Assembly: GCA_910587635.1 (NCBI GenBank)
Contig: CAJUNB010000033.1
Span: 1-64,000, forward strand
DNA: 64,000 nucleotides
Direction of reading: 5' to 3'
From: an uncultured Lachnospiraceae bacterium
Lineage (GTDB): Bacteria; Bacillota; Clostridia; Lachnospirales; Lachnospiraceae
Shown: positions 43,668-52,092 of the stretch, one piece after another
Numbering within the stretch: position 1 is the stretch's first letter
Layout: each line of letters starts with the position of its first letter
The notes under the pieces: generated by a model
Seen by the model: the letters and a program-made list of their open reading frames with translations, nothing else
Told to the model about the DNA's origin: nothing
Database searches by the model: none
Position numbers and translations under genes: made by a program

Positions 43668-44693
43668 TTACTCCTGAACGTTAATAATAACTTTCATGGT
43701 TGTTTCACGGTTTGCATCAATGTATTGATATGCTTCCAGAAAATTCTGAAATGCAAATGTCTTGGAAATCAATGGTTTTAAGTGAACTTTATCGTTATTG
43801 ACCAGCTTGATAGCGTCTACATAATCATCATGACGATACATCATCGTGCTCTTGATATCCAGTTCGTGATCATTTGCTACTGCCAGATCAATTTCTGCCA
43901 TACCGGCGAATACTGCAACAAGTACAATAACGCTTCCTTTTCTTGCGTATTTGATCGCCTGTCCCATAGTGGTATTGTTTCCGGCACAGTCGTAGATAAC
44001 ATCCGCCTTATCCGGTCCAAAAGCATCTACCATAGCTTCTCCGAAGTCTTTGCTTTTTGTGTTGACACATACATCGATGCCACATTCCTTTGCTTTTTCC
44101 AGACGTAGATCGCTCACATCAGTAATCATAACCTTAGCTGCCCCCATACCTTTGGCTGTCTGTGCAACGAGATTCCCGATGGGACCTGCACCGAGCACTG
44201 CGATATTCATTCCATTTACATCGCCGACCTGCTTTACCGCATGGACAGCGACAGCCAGCGGTTCGATCATAGCGCCTTCTTCAAAGGACATATCTTCGGG
44301 AATTGGTGTTACTTTAGAGGCATCTACAGCAAAATATTCGGATGCGGTTCCTGTTGTCTGGAATCCCATGACTTTCAATTCTTCACAGAGATTATATTTC
44401 CCATGGCGGCAGGGATGGCATTGTCCGCAATATACCTGAGGCTCAATTGTTACTTTTTGCCCTACACGGAATTGGGCAACATTTTTTCCGGTCTTAGTAA
44501 TTTCACCGGATACTTCGTGCCCCTGTGTTACCGGATACTTTGTAAACGGATGCTTTCCATGATATACATGGATATCTGAGCCGCAAATGCCGATATTCAT
44601 GATCTTGACCAATACCTGATTCTCTTTTATTTCGGGTATCGGCACCTCTCTGAATATAATTTCTCCTGGGTTTGTCATTACCTGTTGCAACAT
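43668..44693 (-). CDS. Zinc-dependent alcohol/polyol dehydrogenase (MDR superfamily)
   Basis: 341 residues. Catalytic zinc ligands are in NIGICGSDIHVYHGKHPF and TQGHEVSGEI, and the structural zinc cysteines are in CGQCHPCRHGKYNLC. The Rossmann motif is AVLGAGPIGNLVAQ. It is closest in style to sorbitol, xylitol or threonine dehydrogenases; the substrate is not determinable. Position next to pentose genes suggests a polyol. AGGAGG precedes the ATG. A palindrome upstream (44729-44743) may be its operator. Confidence 0.85.
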   Translation of the reverse strand: MLQQVMTNPGEIIFREVPIPEIKENQVLVKIMNIGICGSDIHVYHGKHPFTKYPVTQGHEVSGEITKTGKNVAQFRVGQKVTIEPQVYCGQCHPCRHGKYNLCEELKVMGFQTTGTASEYFAVDASKVTPIPEDMSFEEGAMIEPLAVAVHAVKQVGDVNGMNIAVLGAGPIGNLVAQTAKGMGAAKVMITDVSDLRLEKAKECGIDVCVNTKSKDFGEAMVDAFGPDKADVIYDCAGNNTTMGQAIKYARKGSVIVLVAVFAGMAEIDLAVANDHELDIKSTMMYRHDDYVDAIKLVNNDKVHLKPLISKTFAFQNFLEAYQYIDANRETTMKVIINVQE

Positions 44694-44728
44694 ACGATCG
44701 TCCTCCTTATATTTTCCATTTAATAAAA

Positions 44729-44743
44729 TACTTTAATAAAGTA
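44729..44743 (-). promoter_or_regulatory. Palindromic operator candidate upstream of the dehydrogenase
   Basis: TACTTTAATAAAGTA: 7-bp arms around a single A, 36 bases before the minus-strand start codon, in an otherwise AT-rich leader. Its regulator is unknown. Confidence 0.4.
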
Positions 44744-44935
44744 ATTATATTATTATTATTATGCACGCCAGTTTATCTGTCAATTGGATTCCTGTGAATT
44801 CTATTTATTGCACAATATCAGAAGCACGTTTTTGTGTACATTCCCTATATTTCTCCCAATTTCTTCTGTATTGACGGATAGGCATTTTTAGGGGAAAATA
44901 AACAGAGACATTAAAAAATAAGGGGAGAATAAAAA

Positions 44936-46030
44936 TTGGTCAGAAAAGGTCTATTGATTTGGAGTATTGTTATGCTGTTGGGGATGGTGGTTTCGGGCTG
45001 TAGCAGCAGTGCAGAAGTGGCGGCACCGGTAACTGCCGGAGAAAATACAGAGGCAGAGCAAGAGATAGAAAAAGATGGGAAATCTGAAGAGACCCAGGAA
45101 GAAATATCCGAAGAGTCCATAGGGGATATTTTTACAATAGGATTTGTGCAGGGGGGAGAGGAATCTGACCGGCAAAAAGCTGATACAATGCGTTACCGGG
45201 AAATTTTCTGCAAAGAAAATGGGTATGAGTTAGAGCTGGTAGACTGCGGGTCGGACAGCGAAAAGCAGAAAGAGGCAATACGGGATTTTATTGCAAGGCA
45301 ACTGGACTATATTATCCTTGTTCCTGCGGAGAAAAAAGGATGGGATGATGTCTTAAAAGAGGCACAATATGCGGGGATACCGGTAATTATTGCAGGATAT
45401 GAGGTCGATGCGGATGCCTCCCGGTATGATACATGGGTAGGTGTGGACGGAAAGATTCAGGGTGTCAACGCAGGGAAGTGGCTGGCGGAACATTTAAAAA
45501 ATAAAGAAGCTAATATTGTCATTCTTGAAAATGCAATAGATCCTTCTGTTGGAGAGAAACGTAAGAAAGGCCTGAAAGAAGTGGGCAAAGGGCAGGAGGG
45601 GTGGAAGATTATCGCATCCAAGGCAGGAGAAGATACGAAAGAAGACGGGAAAAAAGCAATGGAGTCTCTTATTGCTTCTTACCAGGGGAAATTCAATGTT
45701 CTTGTCTGCCAGGGTGACGAACAGGCTATGGGCGCCATGGAAGCCATGGAGGAAGCAGGCATGAGTTACGGCGCAGATGGAGAAATCATTGTTATCTCTT
45801 TCGGGGGAACAAAGAAAGGGCTGGAAGCCGTTCTGGCAGGAAAGATCAGTTGCCTTATGGGGGGCAGTCCCACACAGGCGGAAAAAGTAGAGGAGATTAT
45901 CGGGAAGATGCGAAGCGGCGAGACATATGAAGCGCGGGAAAGTACGGGAGACCAGGTCTTTGTGGCGCCTGGAATGGAGAATACAAACGCCACGGCTGTA
46001 ACGGAAGAGATCATTACGCAGTGGGAATAA
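44936..46030 (+). CDS. Orphan sugar-binding lipoprotein (YtfQ-like paralogue)
   Basis: 364 residues, TTG start behind AGGGGAG. Lipobox VSGC (Cys near 22), an acidic linker to about residue 60, then the same type I fold as 34338 and 38629: TIGFVQGGEESDRQKADTMRYREIF, LVPAEKKGWDDVLKEAQYAGIPVIIAGYEVDADASRYDTWVG, VCQGDEQAMGAMEAMEEAG. No ATPase or permease of that family is adjacent, so it may share the upstream importer or feed the sensor kinase. It has weaker codon optimisation than the importer genes. Confidence 0.82.
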   Translation: MVRKGLLIWSIVMLLGMVVSGCSSSAEVAAPVTAGENTEAEQEIEKDGKSEETQEEISEESIGDIFTIGFVQGGEESDRQKADTMRYREIFCKENGYELELVDCGSDSEKQKEAIRDFIARQLDYIILVPAEKKGWDDVLKEAQYAGIPVIIAGYEVDADASRYDTWVGVDGKIQGVNAGKWLAEHLKNKEANIVILENAIDPSVGEKRKKGLKEVGKGQEGWKIIASKAGEDTKEDGKKAMESLIASYQGKFNVLVCQGDEQAMGAMEAMEEAGMSYGADGEIIVISFGGTKKGLEAVLAGKISCLMGGSPTQAEKVEEIIGKMRSGETYEARESTGDQVFVAPGMENTNATAVTEEIITQWE

Positions 46031-46108
46031 GCAGTCTTTATCCTCATTGAACAAAGGGTATTATTATAGAAGAAATGGAAACAAAAAACAGATAAAAGGA
46101 GAAAAATT

Positions 46109-46504
46109 ATGACACAGAATAACAACAGTAACGGTAAAGTTCCAAGCAAATTCCTTCCTACAAAATTTATGTTGACGGCAAGAGTGCTCGTGGGAGGATA
46201 TTTGTTGTATACCTCTTATTCTTTGATTGAGGGGGTAGTTGGAGGGGAAGGAAGAGATAAATATTTCCTTGGAGCATTTATGGTGGCATTTACGATCATT
46301 GGTATTTTGCTGATTCTGTTTGCCGGAAGAGATTTGCTGTCCGGGAAATACGTAGGCGGAGCGCTGGACGGCGGAGAGGCGCCGGAAGAAACCGCAGCAG
46401 AAAGTATGGAAACGCCAGAAAATGAAGTGAAAGAGATGGCAGAAAATACACAAAAAACAGAAGGGTATTTAGAAGATACAGAAAAAGAGGAAAGCAAAAA
46501 ATAA
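46109..46504 (+). CDS. Small two-helix membrane protein, unknown function
   Basis: 131 residues: an N-terminal polar stretch, two membrane helices (about residues 24-42 and 52-70, LTARVLVGGYLLYTSYSL and FLGAFMVAFTIIGILLILF), then a long acidic cytoplasmic or external tail rich in Glu, Thr and Lys. I recognise no family. It is preceded by AAAAGGAG. It sits between the orphan sugar-binding protein and the ChvE-type importer; a link to either is only positional. Confidence 0.65.
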   Translation: MTQNNNSNGKVPSKFLPTKFMLTARVLVGGYLLYTSYSLIEGVVGGEGRDKYFLGAFMVAFTIIGILLILFAGRDLLSGKYVGGALDGGEAPEETAAESMETPENEVKEMAENTQKTEGYLEDTEKEESKK

Positions 46505-46511
46505 GAGGAGA

Positions 46512-46533
46512 AAAGTTGTATTAATACAACTTT
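46512..46533 (+). promoter_or_regulatory. 22-bp perfect palindrome, likely AraR-type operator
   Basis: The arms AAAGTTGTATT and AATACAACTTT meet without a gap. The TTGTAT/ATACAA half-sites resemble operators of AraR-type GntR regulators. It lies 33 bases upstream of the chvE-like gene's promoter. With no loop and no T-run it is an unlikely terminator. Confidence 0.65.
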
Positions 46534-46565
46534 GGCAAAACAAACATAATTTTAAATAAAAAGTG

Positions 46566-46594
46566 TTGACAAATGTACAATACTACTATATTAT
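46566..46594 (+). promoter_or_regulatory. Promoter of the ChvE-type importer operon
   Basis: TTGACA (46566-46571), 17 bp, TATTAT (46589-46594). The spacer contains TGTACAATAC, another TTGTA/ATACAA-like element, so repression at the promoter is plausible. This leaves a leader of about 200 bases. Confidence 0.7.
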
Positions 46595-46803
46595 AATTTC
46601 AACAGATTTTAAAAAGATATTGTCTGATACAGAAAATATGACGGATGGTTTGTTGTAAAAATAACAAAATGTGTGTAAAAGCTACAAAGAAAAATAATTT
46701 ATTCTAAAAAAATACTTTAAAACAGAATAAATTGTACAAGACCATACAAGTTATGGATTGTAAATACAACTTTCAAACCAAATTAAAACAGGGAGGAAAA
46801 GAA

Positions 46804-47991
46804 ATAAAAAAGAAAGTTTTAAGCGCATTGCTCAGCGTAGCAATGGTAGCAACTCTGTTAGTTGGCTGCGGCAGCAGTGCAGAGACAGAGACAGCAGCAC
46901 CTGCAGAAGAAGCTGGTGAAGCAGCAGCACCTGCAGAGGATGCAGCACCTGCAGAAGATGCAGGCGAAGCAGCGGCACCTGCAGGAGACTCCGGTGCAGG
47001 CAAGAAGATCGCTCTTTGCATGCCTACACAGTCTTCCGAAAGATGGATTAATGACTGCGCAAACATGAAATCACAGTTAGAAGCTCTCGGCTATGAAGTG
47101 CTTGATCAGTTTGCTGAAGATGATGTTCAGCAGCAGGTTTCTCAGGTAGAGAACATGATCGCACAGAATGTTGACTGCCTTGTAATCGCAGCAGTTGACT
47201 CCGGCGCTCTGACAACAGTGGAAGCAGCTGCAAAAGAAGCAGGTATCCCGATCATTGCTTATGACCGTCTGCTCATGGATACAGATGCAGTTTCCTACTA
47301 TGCAACATTTGATAATGAAGGCGTTGGTACTGTTATCGGACAGACAATCGAAGAGAAAGCTAACCTGAAAGAAGTACAGGCTAACGGCGAGCACCTTACC
47401 ATTGAGTTCTTTATGGGATCTCCTGATGATAACAATGCATTGATGCTTTACAATGGTCTTATGGGCGTTCTTCAGCCTTATTTGGATGATGGTACACTTG
47501 TTTGCAACTCCGGCAGAACATCTTTCGAAGACACATGTATCTTGAGATGGTCTCAGGAAACAGCTCAGCAGTGGTGTGAGAACTATCTGGCATCCTTCTA
47601 TGCAAACGAAGATCTGGATATCGCAGCATCCGCATTTGACGGATTCTCCTATGGTATCAAGGCTGCTCTTGAGAACGCTGGTTACACAGCTGACAACTGG
47701 CCGATTATCTCCGGTCAGGACGCAGAGCTGATGGCTTGCAAGAACATCATGGCAGGAACACAGACATTCTCTATCTACAAAGATACACGTCTCCTTGCTG
47801 AGAAGTGCGTTACGATGGTAGAGGCAGTTGTTAATGGTACAGAGCCTGAAATCAATGACGAGACAACATATGACAATGGCGTACTTGTAGTTCCTTCTTA
47901 CCTTTGCACACCTGTATCAGTAGATGCTGACAATATGCAGGAGCTTATTGTTGACGGCGGATATTATACACAGGATCAGTTAGATAACTAA
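46804..47991 (+). CDS. chvE: ChvE-like monosaccharide-binding lipoprotein
   Basis: About 395 residues: basic start KKKVLSALLSVAMVATLLVGCG (lipobox LVGC), an Ala/Glu/Pro linker of repeated AAPAEDA units, then the fold KIALCMPTQSSERWINDCANMKSQLEALGY ... PIIAYDRLLMDTDAVSYYATFDN ... GDPDD-like FMGSPDDNN of multiple-sugar-binding ChvE proteins. GGGAGG (46791-46796) points to AUA 46804 as start; the only ordinary in-frame starts are TTG 46732 and ATG 46753, lying before the SD and giving an N terminus that spoils the signal peptide. It is part of an L-arabinose-type importer. Confidence 0.85.
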   Translation: MKKKVLSALLSVAMVATLLVGCGSSAETETAAPAEEAGEAAAPAEDAAPAEDAGEAAAPAGDSGAGKKIALCMPTQSSERWINDCANMKSQLEALGYEVLDQFAEDDVQQQVSQVENMIAQNVDCLVIAAVDSGALTTVEAAAKEAGIPIIAYDRLLMDTDAVSYYATFDNEGVGTVIGQTIEEKANLKEVQANGEHLTIEFFMGSPDDNNALMLYNGLMGVLQPYLDDGTLVCNSGRTSFEDTCILRWSQETAQQWCENYLASFYANEDLDIAASAFDGFSYGIKAALENAGYTADNWPIISGQDAELMACKNIMAGTQTFSIYKDTRLLAEKCVTMVEAVVNGTEPEINDETTYDNGVLVVPSYLCTPVSVDADNMQELIVDGGYYTQDQLDN

Positions 47992-48003
47992 TAGCTATGA
48001 ATG

Positions 48004-48033
48004 AAGGGTGGCGGCATATGCTGCCGCCCTTTT
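48004..48033 (+). terminator. Hairpin after the chvE-like gene
   Basis: AAGGGTGGCGGC / GCTGCCGCCCTT with a tiny loop and TTTT after it. It is probably a leaky terminator that sets a high ratio of binding protein to ATPase. A second hairpin (CGGGCAGAGGA / TCCTTTGCCCG) follows at 48093-48124. Confidence 0.75.
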
Positions 48034-48162
48034 ATGCACACTTGCAGGTTCACGCAATGGGAATGTATCGCTGAAGCGACGCGTGGGCCGTGCGGCGGGC
48101 AGAGGAAAGGCAGTCCTTTGCCCGATATACGGAAAACAAAAATAAGAGAAGGAGCGTGCAGG

Positions 48163-49713
48163 ATGTCGGATTACATTTTGGAAATGAACCACATCACAAA
48201 AGAATTTTCAGGCGTAAAGGCACTTGATGATGTCAATCTGAAAGTAGAGCGCGGGGAAATTCATGCGATCTGTGGGGAGAATGGAGCCGGAAAATCCACA
48301 TTGATGAACGTACTGTCAGGCGTTTATCATTATGGGAGTTATTCCGGAGATATAGTGTATAATGGTGAAATTTGCAAATTCCATAACATCAAGGAAAGCG
48401 AGCGAAAGGGAATCGTTATTATCCACCAGGAGCTAGCACTGAGTCCGCTTCTGTCGGTTGCTGAAAATATTTTCCTTGGCAATGAACAGACTTCTGTAAA
48501 AGGCGTGGTTGACTGGGCAGTTACAAGAAAAAAAGCGGAAGAAGTTCTTGCAAAAGTAGGATTGGAAAATGAAAATGTCAATTTGCCAATCAATGCTTTT
48601 GGCGTAGGAAAACAGCAGTTGATGGAGATTGCCAAAGCGCTTGCAAAGAAAGTAGACCTTCTGATTCTGGATGAGCCTACTGCCGCTTTGAATGATGAAG
48701 AGAGTAAGCATTTGCTGGATCTTATGTTGGGGTTAAAAGAACAGGGCATTACAAGTATTATTATTTCTCATAAATTAAATGAAATCGAATATGTTGCAGA
48801 TTCCATTACCATTATCCGTGACGGAAAAACGATTGAAACGCTGAGTAAAAAATCAGATGAAATATCGGAAGACAGAATCATCAAGGGCATGGTAGGACGT
48901 GAACTGACAAACCGTTATCCAATCCGGGAGGGTGTTTCTGTTGGTGAAACTATTTTCGAGGTAAAGGGTTGGAATGTCTACAGCCCGGATGATGCGGAAA
49001 AGAAGGTCATCAACAATGTAAATCTCAGTGTAAAATCCGGTGAAGTGGTAGGGCTTGCCGGTCTGATGGGTGCAGGACGTACAGAATTGGCTATGAGTAT
49101 TTTTGGCCGCAATTATGGACAGAAAATCTCCGGTCAGATCTTTATCAATGGCAAAGAAGTATCCACAAAAACAGTAAGGGACTGCATTGAAAATAAACTT
49201 GCTTATGTATCTGAAGACAGAAAGACTTATGGTCTTGTACTGATGCAGACGATCCGAGAAAATATGACAATGGCTGCCCGCAGGAAATATTTCAGCAAAA
49301 ACGGTGTTATCAATAAAAATGATGAAATCGTGGCAGCAGAAGAATATAAAGAGAAGATCAATGTAAAATCCAATAGCATTGAGCAGGAGGTAGGTTCCCT
49401 TTCCGGTGGAAATCAGCAGAAAGTGGTTCTTTCCAAATGGATGTTGACTCAGCCTGATGTTTTGATATTGGATGAGCCTACACGTGGTATCGATGTAGGT
49501 GCAAAATATGAGATTTATTGCGTAATCAATGAGCTGGCAAAACAGGGTAAGGCAGTGGTTGTTATCTCCTCTGAGATGCCGGAAGTTATCGGGACCTGTG
49601 ACAGAGTCTACATTATCAATGAAGGTGAGATCGCAGGGGAACTGACAAAAGAAGAAGTAACCCAGGAGAAGATTATGCAGTGCATCATGGATCATAACAG
49701 GAGGGAAGGTTAA
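48163..49713 (+). CDS. Monosaccharide ABC transporter ATP-binding protein (MmsA/GguA type)
   Basis: 516 residues, two ABC domains. The first has ICGENGAGKST and LDEPTAALNDEESK, the second GLAGLMGAGRTELAMSIFG, LSGGNQQKVVLSKWM and LDEPTRGIDVGAKYE. Sequence style matches GguA, the ATPase of ChvE importers. ATG 48163 behind GAAGGAG; a longer frame would cross two hairpins. Confidence 0.92.
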   Translation: MSDYILEMNHITKEFSGVKALDDVNLKVERGEIHAICGENGAGKSTLMNVLSGVYHYGSYSGDIVYNGEICKFHNIKESERKGIVIIHQELALSPLLSVAENIFLGNEQTSVKGVVDWAVTRKKAEEVLAKVGLENENVNLPINAFGVGKQQLMEIAKALAKKVDLLILDEPTAALNDEESKHLLDLMLGLKEQGITSIIISHKLNEIEYVADSITIIRDGKTIETLSKKSDEISEDRIIKGMVGRELTNRYPIREGVSVGETIFEVKGWNVYSPDDAEKKVINNVNLSVKSGEVVGLAGLMGAGRTELAMSIFGRNYGQKISGQIFINGKEVSTKTVRDCIENKLAYVSEDRKTYGLVLMQTIRENMTMAARRKYFSKNGVINKNDEIVAAEEYKEKINVKSNSIEQEVGSLSGGNQQKVVLSKWMLTQPDVLILDEPTRGIDVGAKYEIYCVINELAKQGKAVVVISSEMPEVIGTCDRVYIINEGEIAGELTKEEVTQEKIMQCIMDHNRREG

Positions 49714-49715
49714 TT

Positions 49716-50883
49716 ATGGATAATAAAAAAACAGTTAATGTCGATCTGAAACAATACGGCATGATATTCATGCTCATTGTCATTTACCTTATATTTGCAG
49801 CTTTGACAAAAGGTGCTACACTGGCTCCTGCCAATATTAATAACCTGGTAATGCAGAACGGATATGTCGTTATCCTGGCAACGGGTATGTTGCTTTGCTG
49901 TCTGACCGGTAATGTTGATTTGGGTGTGGGTTCCCTCGTAGCCTTAACCGGTGCTGTCTGTGGTATCGCCATGGTAGACCATGGTATGAGTATGTGGGTG
50001 GCAATTATTCTGTCACTTCTTGTCGGTATCGCTTCCGGTGTATTCGTAGGCTTTTTCGTTGCTTATCTGGGTGTGCCGCCTTTCATCGTAACATTGGCTA
50101 CCTGGCTGATGTGGAGAGGTCTTACATATACAGTGCTTCAGGCACAGACAAAGGGTCCCTTCGATTCCAATTTCACCTTTATTGGATCCGGTTTCCTGCC
50201 TACCGCTAAAATTCCCTTTGGAGAAGGAACACTGGATATGGTTTCCATAATTGTAGCGGCAATTGTATCCGTATTTGTCATTCTGGCAGAGGTCAAGAGT
50301 ATTGCAACGAAGAAGAAATATGGTTTTGCACAGAATCCTCTTTGGCAGTTGGCGATTAAAGATATCGTTATTATTTTCATTGTTTTCTTTGTATTTTATA
50401 AACTGGGACGCAATGCTGGTATTCCTTTTGTACTTGTTATCCTGGCAGTCATCGTTGGCGTTTATCAGTTTGTCACGAGTAATACCGTAGCAGGGCGTCA
50501 GATCTATGCGCTGGGTGGTAACAGAAAGGCTGCAAACCTGTCCGGTATTAATACAAACAAAGTATTCTTCTGGGTATATACAAATTCGGGATTGATGGCA
50601 GCAATTGCAGGTATCGTGCTTGCTTCCCGTAATGCGGCAGCTACACCGAAAGCTGGTGACGGGTTCGAGATGGATGCCATCGCTTCCTGTTACATCGGTG
50701 GTACGGCAGTAGCCGGGGGGGGCCGGTACCGTTATGGGTGCAGTAGTCGGCGCGTTTATCATGGGTGTATTGAACAATGGTATGTCTATCTATGGATGGT
50801 CCACAGATATTCAGAAAGTTGTAAAGGGTGTTGTTCTGCTTCTGGCAGTTACGGCAGACCTTCTTTCCAAGAGAAAGAAATAA
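49716..50883 (+). CDS. Monosaccharide ABC transporter permease (MmsB/GguB type), frameshifted at a G8 tract
   Basis: About 388 residues if restored. Multi-helix RbsC-like permease: MLLCCLTGNVDLGVGSLVALTGAV, FVAYLGVPPFIVTLATWLMWRG and DAIASCYIGGTAVAGG. At 50715-50722 there are eight Gs; with seven, the frame would continue AGTVMGAVVGAFIMGVLNNG ... LLLAVTADLLSKRKK and stop at 50883. As written, the frame instead gives a non-membrane tail ending at 50891. Either a sequencing error, a phase-variable tract or a true break. Confidence 0.85.
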
Positions 50884-50936
50884 ATGAATAGCATAATGGC
50901 TTTCCGAAGCCTGTGAGCGTTTTGTTAGGGAAGGAG

Positions 50937-50976
50937 AAAGGCTGCTTATGAGACGAACTCCATAAGCGGCCTTTTA
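50937..50976 (+). terminator. Terminator after the ChvE-type importer operon
   Basis: AAAGGC-t-GCTTATG pairs with CATAAGC-g-GCCTTT around a 10-nt loop, followed by a T. It ends 10 bases before the regulator start codon, leaving little room for a separate promoter, so part of the regulator's transcript may be read-through. Confidence 0.8.
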
Positions 50977-50986
50977 TCATATAAAA

Positions 50987-52075
50987 ATGAAGAATGACAC
51001 ACCAAAATATTTGGAGCTTGCCAACTGGATAAAAAATCAGATTGAAACAGGTGAGCTGCTTCCCGGACAGAAGCTGTATTCGGAGAATAGGCTCAGCGAA
51101 ATGTTCGGACTGAGCAGAGAGACTGTACGTCATGCCATTGCACTGCTGGAGCAAGATCAGATATTGATGAAAGTGAGGGGCAGTGGGACATATATCACTG
51201 AAAATCTTTCCGGGGAAAATCCGGCAAAGAGAAAACGCATTGCCGTTATCATGACCTATCTGGATGGATATATTTTTCCAAGGACAATCCGGGCTATCGA
51301 GCATTCTCTCTTTGAACAGAATTATTCTGTACAAATCGCTTTCACAAATAATCTGATTAGCAGAGAACGTACGATTTTACAGGACATTTTAGAGAAAGAC
51401 GAAGTGGCGGGTATGATCGTGGAGACGACAAAGAGTGCTTTGCCGAATCCAAACCTGCATTATTATGAAGAAATTCTGAAAAAAAAGATAAAGGTTATTT
51501 TTATTAACAGTTTTTATCCCCAATTGACAATTCCGCATGTCTCTATGAATGACAGGCAGGCAGGTCTGGTGGCTGCGAATCATCTGATTGAAAAAGGGCA
51601 TAAAAAGATCACAGGTATTTTCAAATTGGACGACGGACAGGGACACCAGCGCTATGCAGGCTTTGTTGAAGCACTGGAGCGGGCGGGACTTGCCTATGAT
51701 GAGACAAAAATTTTCTGGGTAGATACGGAAGATATCAAAAATATTTTTAAGCTCAGGGAAAAGATCATATACAGACTTGGAGATTGTACTGGAATCGTCA
51801 CTTACAATGATGAAGTGGCCTTTGAATTATTAAAGGTGCTAAAAGATGAAGGAATTCGGATACCAGAAGATTTGTCCATTATAAGCATTGATGATTCTGA
51901 ACTGTCGGTAATGGATCGAGTAAAACTTACTTCGATTCCTTATCCAATGGAAAAGCTTGGAGAGCTGGCTGTGCGAAATTTGCTGGGGATGATTCATAAT
52001 CCAGGATTTGACGGTAATTATGAATTTGATGTTCATATCGTAGAGCGGAACTCTGTAAAACAATTAAATGAATAA
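50987..52075 (+). CDS. GntR/LacI hybrid regulator, AraR-like, of the arabinose genes
   Basis: 362 residues. GntR winged helix (YSENRLSEMFGLSRETVRHAIALLEQDQILMKVRGSGTYI) plus LacI-like ligand domain (IAVIMTYLDGYIFPRTIRAIEHSLFEQNY ... TYNDEVAFELLKVLKDEGIRIPEDLSIISIDDSELS). It is placed 17 bases before araA and just after the ChvE-type importer, so arabinose-responsive repression of both is the natural reading. Candidate sites are the TTGTAT/ATACAA palindrome at 46512 and relatives nearby. It is about as long as, and clearly paralogous to, the 37039 regulator. Confidence 0.87.
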   Translation: MKNDTPKYLELANWIKNQIETGELLPGQKLYSENRLSEMFGLSRETVRHAIALLEQDQILMKVRGSGTYITENLSGENPAKRKRIAVIMTYLDGYIFPRTIRAIEHSLFEQNYSVQIAFTNNLISRERTILQDILEKDEVAGMIVETTKSALPNPNLHYYEEILKKKIKVIFINSFYPQLTIPHVSMNDRQAGLVAANHLIEKGHKKITGIFKLDDGQGHQRYAGFVEALERAGLAYDETKIFWVDTEDIKNIFKLREKIIYRLGDCTGIVTYNDEVAFELLKVLKDEGIRIPEDLSIISIDDSELSVMDRVKLTSIPYPMEKLGELAVRNLLGMIHNPGFDGNYEFDVHIVERNSVKQLNE

Positions 52076-52092
52076 ATGGTAAGGAGGAAACA

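Noticed and set aside
46512..46533. Palindrome as terminator of the 46109 gene
   Set aside because: It has no loop and no T-run; the half-sites recur nearby, favouring an operator.
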